DNA from: Clostridia bacterium
GTDB taxonomy: Bacteria > Bacillota > Clostridia > TANB77 > CAG-508
Direction: 5' to 3'
Assembly: GCA_900754285.1 (NCBI GenBank)
Contig: CAAECB010000054.1
Location: forward strand, 1 to 10,915
DNA: 10,915 nucleotides
The notes under the pieces were generated by a model. The model did no database searches. It worked only from the letters and a program-made list of their open reading frames with translations, and had not been told where the DNA came from. The position numbers and the translations under genes were made by a program. This document shows, in pieces, positions 6,397-10,915 of this stretch; positions within the stretch are counted from its first letter, which is position 1, and every line of letters begins with the position of its first letter.

Positions 6397-7312
6397 ATGG
6401 AATATGTATTAGAAACCAATAATCTTGAAAAAAGATATGGAAGATTTAAAGCAATAAGTAACTTGAATATGCAAATTGAAAAAGGTTCAATATATGGACT
6501 TGTAGGAAAAAATGGAGCAGGAAAAACAACTTTAATTAGGGTAATTTGTGATTTGCAAAAGCCTACTATTCGGAACATACTTAATTTATGGAATTTCAAA
6601 TAAAAATAAAGAGATCTACAGAAATAGAGGGAGAATGGGGGCAATTATAGAAAACCCTTCAATTTGTCTTAATATGACAGCAGAGGAAAATTTAAAAGAA
6701 CAATATAAAATTGTAGGTATTCCAGATGAAGAAAGTCTATATGAAATATTAAAAATTGTTAAACTTGACAACACAAAAAATAAAAAAGCAAAATACTTTT
6801 CTTTAGGAATGAAACAGCGTTTAGGAATTGCAATTGCATTAGTAGGAAAACCAGACTTTATTCTTTTAGATGAACCTATAAATGGACTAGATCCAGAAGG
6901 GATTATCGAAATAAGAGAATTGATTTTGAAATTAAATAAAGAAAATGGAATCACATTTCTAATATCTAGTCATTATTTGGATGAATTATCTAAAATTGCA
7001 ACTTGCTATGGTTTTATGGATAGAGGTAGAATTGTAAAGGAAATTAGTAAAAAAGAATTAGAAATGAACTTGAAAAAAAGAACACAATTAAAATTAAACA
7101 ATATAAAGGAATGTGTTAAATATTTAGAAGAAAAAAAAATACCTTATAAAATTATTTCAGAAGAAACAATTGATATATATGAAAAGGTTAATGTTACAGA
7201 AATTGTATCTGCACTTTCAAAAAGAAATTGCATTGTTAGTGATCTTCAAGAAAAAGGAGAAACATTAGAAAGCTATTATCTAAATTTGATTGGAGGTGCA
7301 GATAATGATTAA
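6397..7312 (+). pseudogene. BcrA/LanF-type ABC ATPase, frameshifted
   Basis: The cytosolic ATPase of a peptide-resistance ABC-2 transporter, split into two frames. The first starts at ATG 6397 (site AAAGGAGAA, 6381-6389) and carries Walker A GKNGAGKT (residues 37-44). It leaves the family consensus after LQKPT (codon 57) and stops at TAA 6601. The +1-offset frame resumes at GTYLIYG (from 6572) and runs to 7312. There it has an E-loop Glu in AIIENP (Glu codon 6650) in place of the usual Q-loop Gln, a mark of lantibiotic-immunity LanF proteins. It also holds the signature SLGMKQR (about 6799-6819), Walker B ILLDEP (about 6860-6877) and switch His (6971). Removing one base near 6568-6571 restores a protein of about 304 aa, the normal length. 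The site is not a long homopolymer. The last codons overlap the permease start by 8 nt. Confidence 0.85.
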
Positions 7313-8171
7313 ATTATTAAGAGCAGGTTTTTTTAGATTAAAAAAAGAAATTATGTTTTGGTTGTTTATTATTGCAACAATTTTAGTAGCAGGAATTAGA
7401 ATATTGACTACATCACACGATGAACCATTAGATAAATTTTTATATGATTATATTATATATATTGGGCTTTTCATTGCAATGTTTGTGAGTGTATTTGTCG
7501 GAAAAGAACATTCAGAGGGAATTATTAGAAATAAAATAATAGTTGGACATACTAGAATTTCAATATATATATCAAAATTAATAATTAGTATAGTAGTATC
7601 AGTATTTTGTGAGCTTATTTATATTGCAATAATGTTTTTAATTGGAAGTAAAATATATGAACCACTACAAATGCCAATATCACAATTATCAATTATTATA
7701 TTAAATGCAGTATTAATTATCATTATATATTGTTCTATTTTTAACTTAATATCAATGATTTGTTCAGAGATAACAATATCTGTAGTTATGAGTGTAGTTA
7801 TATTTATTATTATGTTTGTTGCAGAAATGCTTATAGGAGAAACTGCAAATCAACCTAAATACATAACAAGTTCAAGTTGGGATAATGGTGTCCGAACTAT
7901 TGTAAGTAAAGAGCTAAATCCTAATTATCCAGGAGATGATATAGTAAATTTTGCTAAAACAATATATCTATTATTACCACAAGGACAAGCCAGTCTAATA
8001 AAAAATTCAAAATTAACAGATTCTAATAAAATAAGAGAACAACTATACACAAAAGAAGAAATTGAAGAAGATATAAAAAAGTTATATCAAATGCCAATAT
8101 ATTCTCTTATAGTAATTAGTGTCATTAATATGAGTGGTTTATACTTGTTCTCAAAAAAAGAATTAAAGTAG
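7305..8171 (+). CDS. ABC-2 type permease, BcrB/LanG-like
   Basis: A 288-aa membrane permease with six predicted spans at about residues 16-34, 48-65, 90-114, 128-150, 156-177 and 264-282. A large loop at about 180-262 lies between spans 5 and 6. The segment VGKEHSEGIIRNKIIVGHTR between spans 2 and 3 is typical of ABC-2 permeases in bacitracin or lantibiotic resistance loci. In such systems the permease dimer pairs with the ATPase encoded immediately upstream to remove peptides from the membrane. Here that ATPase is frameshifted, so this subunit may have no partner. ATG 7305 follows GGAGG (7292-7296) at 8-nt spacing and overlaps the ATPase end by 8 nt, so the two are translationally coupled. 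The gene itself is intact. Confidence 0.85.
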   Translation: MIKLLRAGFFRLKKEIMFWLFIIATILVAGIRILTTSHDEPLDKFLYDYIIYIGLFIAMFVSVFVGKEHSEGIIRNKIIVGHTRISIYISKLIISIVVSVFCELIYIAIMFLIGSKIYEPLQMPISQLSIIILNAVLIIIIYCSIFNLISMICSEITISVVMSVVIFIIMFVAEMLIGETANQPKYITSSSWDNGVRTIVSKELNPNYPGDDIVNFAKTIYLLLPQGQASLIKNSKLTDSNKIREQLYTKEEIEEDIKKLYQMPIYSLIVISVINMSGLYLFSKKELK

Positions 8172-8180
8172 GAGAAAAAA

Positions 8181-9065
8181 GTGAATATTAGTTTATTAAT
8201 GATTACAATAGTATTATTTTGTATTTGTGTAGGAAGTGTGATAAAAATATATGTTATGAAAAAATCAATCAAAGAAATTGAAAGCATATATAAATATATA
8301 TTAAATTCTGATACTAATAATGTTATTACAATAACTTCAAATGATAAAGATATAAAAAAATTAACAAATAGTATAAATAAAGAATTTAAGGAATTACGAA
8401 ATCAAAAATTACAATATGAAAATGGAAATCAAAAGTTAAAAAGATTAATGACTGACATTTCACATGATTTAAGAACACCACTTACAGCAATCAATTGTTA
8501 TGTTGAAACGCTTGAAGAAGAAAGCCTAAGTGAAAAACAAAAAGAATGTGTAGAAATTATAAAAAATAAAGCAAAAGAATTGACATCTCTTACAGAGCAG
8601 TTAAGAGATTTATCAATAGGGATAGACACAGAGAGAAAAATAAATAAAGAAAACTGTTGCATAAATAATATTTTAGAAGAAACAATAGCAAGTTATTATA
8701 ATTCATTTAAAATAAAAAATATAGTTCCAAATATTAATATATGTGAAAAAAAGATATATAGAAATATAGATAAAGATATGGTAATTAGAATTTTTGAAAA
8801 TTTAATATCAAATATTATTAAATATAGTGATAGTAATTGCAATATTGTATTAAGTGAAAATGGAAAAATATCTTTTTCAAACAAAGCCAGCAAATTAGAT
8901 GTAACGACTGTAAAAAGAATTTTTGACAGATATTATACTTTAGAAAATATGAAAAAATATTCTGGATTAGGACTTGCAATAGCAAAACAATTGGTTGAAT
9001 TAAATGGAGGAATGATTACAGCTAAATACCTAAAAAATGAATTATATATTGAATTGTTATTTTGA
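8181..9065 (+). CDS. small sensor histidine kinase with one membrane span
   Basis: A 294-aa kinase with one N-terminal span (about residues 3-24) and no extracellular sensor domain. The linker (about 30-85) is helical. The dimerisation domain has the H-box DISHDLRTPLT with phospho-acceptor His95. The N-box RIFENLISNIIKYS (203-216) holds Asn207 and Asn211. The F-box IFDRYYT (247-253) and the G2 box GLGLA (262-266) are clear, but the G1 box (DxGxG) is missing. SFSNKASKL (231-239) stands in its place, as in other small kinases of antibiotic-peptide loci. Such intramembrane-sensing kinases usually depend on, or sit beside, an ABC transporter. The start is GTG 8181 with AGGAG (8170-8174) at 6-nt spacing, 9 nt after the permease. 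Its partner is probably the regulator at 5654. Confidence 0.9.
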   Translation: MNISLLMITIVLFCICVGSVIKIYVMKKSIKEIESIYKYILNSDTNNVITITSNDKDIKKLTNSINKEFKELRNQKLQYENGNQKLKRLMTDISHDLRTPLTAINCYVETLEEESLSEKQKECVEIIKNKAKELTSLTEQLRDLSIGIDTERKINKENCCINNILEETIASYYNSFKIKNIVPNINICEKKIYRNIDKDMVIRIFENLISNIIKYSDSNCNIVLSENGKISFSNKASKLDVTTVKRIFDRYYTLENMKKYSGLGLAIAKQLVELNGGMITAKYLKNELYIELLF

Positions 9066-9123
9066 CATAAATTATATTATTAAAGCAACAAATTACAAGT
9101 TATCACACAAATTATAACAATTC

Positions 9124-9180
9124 AACTAATCGTTGATAAAGAAAAATACCCCACTCAACGATTAGTTTGTGTACTTTTTT
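9124..9180 (+). terminator. 13-bp inverted repeat with delayed T-run
   Basis: AACTAATCGTTGA (9124-9136) pairs perfectly with TCAACGATTAGTT (9155-9167) around an 18-nt loop, and a run of six T follows at 9175-9180. The stem is strong for this AT-rich DNA, but the 7-nt gap before the T-run is long for a terminator. It most likely ends the kinase operon. It also lies 53 bp before the start of a helix-turn-helix regulator, so an operator function is possible. Confidence 0.6.
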
Positions 9181-9219
9181 AGATAATAATTTACACTTAA
9201 ATTGAAGGAGGTAAAAAAT

Positions 9220-9831
9220 ATGAATCAGATTAAAATAGGAAAATTTATAGCTGAATGTAGAAAAAAGAATAATTTAACTCAAATGCAACTTGCAGAGAAA
9301 TTAAACATTACAGATAGAGCCATTTCAAAATGGGAAAACGGAAAAGGAATGCCTGATTCATCAATAATGCTCGATTTGTGTAATGAACTCAAAATAAGTG
9401 TAAATGAATTATTATGTGGGGAGTTAATTGAAATGAATAATTATAATGAAGTAGCAGAAAAAATGTTATTAGAAATGGCACAAAATGAAGAAATGCAAAA
9501 TAAAAAATTAATGATGTATGAAAATGTGATTGGATTTAGTTCGACAATATCTTTCTTAATACTAATTTTTGTTACATCATTTTTAGTGGAGAATAATATT
9601 GCTAAAATAGTGTTATTTATATTAGCATTTGTTCTTTTAATAATAGGTGTTTCATTTGCATTAAAAATAGAAACAGAAACAGGCTATTATGAATGTCAAA
9701 AATGTCATCATAAATATGTACCAAAATATAGCCAAGTATATTTTGCAATGCATTCTGGAACTACACGATATATGAAATGTCCAAAATGTAACAAGAAAAG
9801 TTGGCAAAGAAAGATTTTAAGTAAAAAATAA
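9220..9831 (+). CDS. XRE-family regulator with two membrane spans and a zinc ribbon
   Basis: A 203-aa protein in three parts. The XRE/Cro-type DNA-binding domain (about 5-62) has the clear pattern LTQMQLAEKLNITDRAISKWENGKGMPD. Two membrane spans follow at about 104-122 and 127-148. The C-terminus has two CxxC pairs, Cys159/Cys162 and Cys187/Cys190, which fit a zinc ribbon. The charged linker at 70-102 is helical. Membrane-tethered XRE proteins of this kind are common in Clostridia and Bacilli. The regulated genes are unknown and the role of the zinc ribbon is not established. ATG 9220 follows AAGGAGGT (9205-9212) at 7-nt spacing. The in-frame start at 9202 precedes that site and is unlikely. 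The gene is monocistronic, with hairpins on both sides. Confidence 0.88.
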   Translation: MNQIKIGKFIAECRKKNNLTQMQLAEKLNITDRAISKWENGKGMPDSSIMLDLCNELKISVNELLCGELIEMNNYNEVAEKMLLEMAQNEEMQNKKLMMYENVIGFSSTISFLILIFVTSFLVENNIAKIVLFILAFVLLIIGVSFALKIETETGYYECQKCHHKYVPKYSQVYFAMHSGTTRYMKCPKCNKKSWQRKILSKK

Positions 9832-9857
9832 GTAAATCAAATTAATAAAAAAATTAC

Positions 9858-9889
9858 GAGGTATTGAATTTAATCAATATCTCTTTTTT
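9858..9889 (+). terminator. intrinsic terminator of the XRE regulator gene
   Basis: GAGGTATTGA (9858-9867) pairs with TCAATATCTC (9874-9883), a 10-bp stem with one G-U pair and a 6-nt loop, followed directly by six T (9884-9889). It begins 26 nt after the stop codon of the XRE gene. Confidence 0.82.
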
Positions 9890-9945
9890 GTTGCACACAT
9901 AAATAAACAATAGAAGAGAGGTAGAAGTAGATATGGAAAAGTGTT

Positions 9946-10065
9946 AAAAAAGGAATACAGAACATTGCACAAAATCAAAGCAATGAGACCAATTTAGAGC
10001 AAGTATAAAAAAAGAAATATAATACATTGCGCAAAATGAAATTAATACGACCAACTTGGAGCAAA
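9946..10065. repeat. imperfect tandem repeat, two units with 62-nt period
   Basis: Unit 1 begins at 9946 and unit 2 at 10008. Over 57 aligned positions (9946-10002 against 10008-10064) 45 are identical. Conserved cores are ACATTGC (9962 and 10024), CAAAAT and GACCAA, and TTxGAGCAA. A 6-bp hairpin CATTGC/GCAATG exists only in unit 1, so a conserved RNA fold is not supported. Two frames carry related peptides in both units: IAQN-x2-N-x-TNLEQ, and Y-x-TL-x-K-x-K-x2-RP. No frame stays open through both units, because 62 is not a multiple of three. This may be a decayed coding repeat. Nothing else is recognised between 9890 and 10070. Confidence 0.65.
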
Positions 10066-10071
10066 GAAAGG

Positions 10072-10096
10072 AATTATCAGTCATGATAGTTTTTTT
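10072..10096 (+). terminator. weak hairpin with T-run after the tandem repeat
   Basis: AATTATCA (10072-10079) pairs with TGATAGTT (10084-10091), including one G-U pair, around a GTCA loop, and T continues to 10096. The hairpin is terminator-like but AT-rich and weak. If real, it would end a transcript covering the tandem repeat, directly before the next promoter. Confidence 0.4.
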
Positions 10097-10097
10097 C

Positions 10098-10126
10098 TTG
10101 ACTTTTATACGAAATTGTGATATAAT
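10098..10126 (+). promoter_or_regulatory. strong sigma-A promoter of the 10182 gene
   Basis: TTGACT (10098-10103, 5 of 6), a spacer of exactly 17 nt, then a perfect TATAAT (10121-10126). It is the best promoter match in the window. Transcription would begin near 10133, giving a leader of about 50 nt before the ATG at 10182. No operator-like palindrome is obvious around it. Confidence 0.8.
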
Positions 10127-10181
10127 TCACATAATTTAATTTTTATAATCTACTATTCAATAATTATTGGAGGAGGAAAAT

Positions 10182-10805
10182 ATGAAGAAAGAAGTACGGA
10201 ATCAAATTGAAGAATTTATTAAATATAACATAGAATTAAGAAGATTGTCAGAAGAAAACTTTGCTGATAAACAGGCAAAAGATATTGTTTCGTTTTGGAT
10301 ACATGAAATTAATTTTGAATTGTATTCTATGCAGACAATGGGAGTTTTTTGTTATGACACATCAAATTTAGCCTATGGAATAGACAGTACAAAACTTGAT
10401 TTGAATGAATTATCAAATATTGAACTTGAGCTAGTCCTTAATTATTATTGGCGAAAAGGATATACACTAAATCGTTATGATAATATTATTATGGAAAAAC
10501 CTGATATTATTGTAATTGATTGGAGTAAACCACAGAAACAAAAATTGCATGATAAGATGTATATCTTAAAATTTAAATGGACTAAATTTAAAAAGTTCTT
10601 CAATATGCAAAATAAAGACAATTCTTTTTTTTACTCAATTTTTTTTGCTATGAAAGATTTTTATTGGTACTATATCTGGAATCATTCTTATTGTATTAGT
10701 GCAATAAAGGCATATAGAAAAAGCTTTAAATCTAAAGAAGTAATTAAAAGAAGAGAAAAGATTTTTAAAAGAGTACTCAAAATCAAACAAAAATTCAATA
10801 AATAA
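10182..10805 (+). CDS. hypothetical protein (207 aa), basic C-terminus
   Basis: I do not recognise this protein. It has no signal peptide and no convincing membrane span. The N-terminal part (about 1-60) is helical and mixed-charge. The centre has LDLNELSNIELELVLNYYWRKGY (about 72-94) and then a strand-like EKPDIIVIDWSKP (about 105-117). Residues 120-207 are strongly basic and aromatic (WTKFKKFF, FYWYYIWNHSYC, then RREKIFKRVLKIKQKF), which would suit nucleic-acid or membrane-surface binding, but this is only inference. ATG 10182 follows GGAGGAGG (10169-10176) at 5-nt spacing. The strong promoter at 10098 and the hairpin just after the stop make it a single-gene unit. The complete frame, good ribosome site and promoter argue that it is a real gene. 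Confidence 0.72.
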   Translation: MKKEVRNQIEEFIKYNIELRRLSEENFADKQAKDIVSFWIHEINFELYSMQTMGVFCYDTSNLAYGIDSTKLDLNELSNIELELVLNYYWRKGYTLNRYDNIIMEKPDIIVIDWSKPQKQKLHDKMYILKFKWTKFKKFFNMQNKDNSFFYSIFFAMKDFYWYYIWNHSYCISAIKAYRKSFKSKEVIKRREKIFKRVLKIKQKFNK

Positions 10806-10806
10806 A

Positions 10807-10836
10807 AGAGCCGATGGCTCTCTTATTTATATTTTT
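10807..10836 (+). terminator. hairpin after the 10182 gene, likely terminator
   Basis: AGAGCC (10807-10812) pairs with GGCTCT (10816-10821) around a GAT loop, starting 1 nt after the stop codon. The following tract (CTTATTTATATTTTT) is T-rich but interrupted, so termination may be partial. Confidence 0.6.
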
Positions 10837-10849
10837 GGCGCTTTAGCTT

Positions 10850-10876
10850 GAAAAAACCACTGGTTCTACCAGTGGT
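10850..10876 (-). terminator. minus-strand intrinsic terminator
   Basis: ACCACTGG (10856-10863) and CCAGTGGT (10869-10876) form a perfect 8-bp, GC-rich stem with a 5-nt loop. On the + strand six A (10851-10856) come before it, so on the minus strand the stem is followed by a run of T, the intrinsic terminator layout. It implies a leftward-transcribed gene beyond the right edge. It could also be a foldback end of a transposable element. Confidence 0.65.
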
Positions 10877-10915
10877 AGGTAAAAAACTTTAGTATATAAA
10901 AAACTCCTGATATAA

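Noticed and set aside
6616..6954. Minus-strand 112-aa frame opposite the ATPase pseudogene
   Set aside because: The plus strand here encodes E-loop, signature and Walker B motifs, so the antisense frame is a shadow.
6548..7312. The second ATPase frame as an independent gene
   Set aside because: It lacks Walker A, and its first residues up to 6571 do not fit the family, whereas joining it to the upstream frame gives a complete, normal-length ATPase.
9062..9090. Promoter with TTGACA at 9062-9067
   Set aside because: The -35 box is perfect but no acceptable -10 lies 16-19 nt downstream, and it overlaps the end of the kinase gene.
9946..10065. CRISPR array
   Set aside because: Only two units, 79 percent identical over the whole period, with no conserved-repeat and variable-spacer pattern and no cas genes.

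Overview
The window is very AT-rich, with strong Shine-Dalgarno sites (AAGGAGG-type), A/T-ending codons, and TGA used as a stop while TGG encodes Trp. This suggests a low-GC Firmicute, most likely a Clostridia-type gut or host-associated bacterium, and argues against Mollicutes. All recognisable genes are on the + strand. Species cannot be assigned from this sequence.

Layout. (a) 1-1640: a class II Fic-domain AMP-transferase with a C-terminal winged helix, a hairpin/T-run, then two small translationally coupled unknown genes, the second broken at a run of seven T. (b) 1640-1877: mostly non-coding, holding what looks like the first 29 codons of an exonuclease III (xth) gene that stops early. 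(c) 1878-5197: a permease-ATPase-permease unit (425, 214 and 458 aa) of the FtsX/MacB class whose order and sizes match the Vex1-Vex2-Vex3 exporter of Streptococcus pneumoniae. (d) 5258-5584: a small MmcQ/YjbR-family protein. (e) 5654-9065: an OmpR-type response regulator, a BcrA/LanF-type ABC ATPase broken by a one-base frameshift, its ABC-2-type permease, and a small one-membrane-span histidine kinase. Four helically phased heptamers (consensus CTTTACT) lie directly before the ATPase promoter and look like the regulator's binding site. (f) 9066-9831: an inverted repeat, then an XRE-type regulator with two membrane spans and a C-terminal zinc ribbon. (g) 9832-10181: a terminator, an imperfect tandem 62-nt repeat, a second hairpin/T-run and a clear sigma-A promoter. 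(h) 10182-10805: an unrecognised 207-aa basic protein. (i) 10806-10915: two hairpins, the second a terminator for a minus-strand gene beyond the window.

Working model (inference): regions c-e form a peptide-sensing and detoxification locus. The kinase senses an envelope-active peptide, the regulator activates the LanFG-like transporter through the phased repeats, and the Vex-like exporter handles the same or another peptide, as the Vex/Vnc loci do. The frameshifted ATPase would leave the LanFG-like arm inactive in this strain unless the extra base is a sequencing error. The xth remnant, the broken small gene and the degenerate repeat suggest an accessory region undergoing gene decay. No tRNA, rRNA, CRISPR array, transposase or origin was seen.
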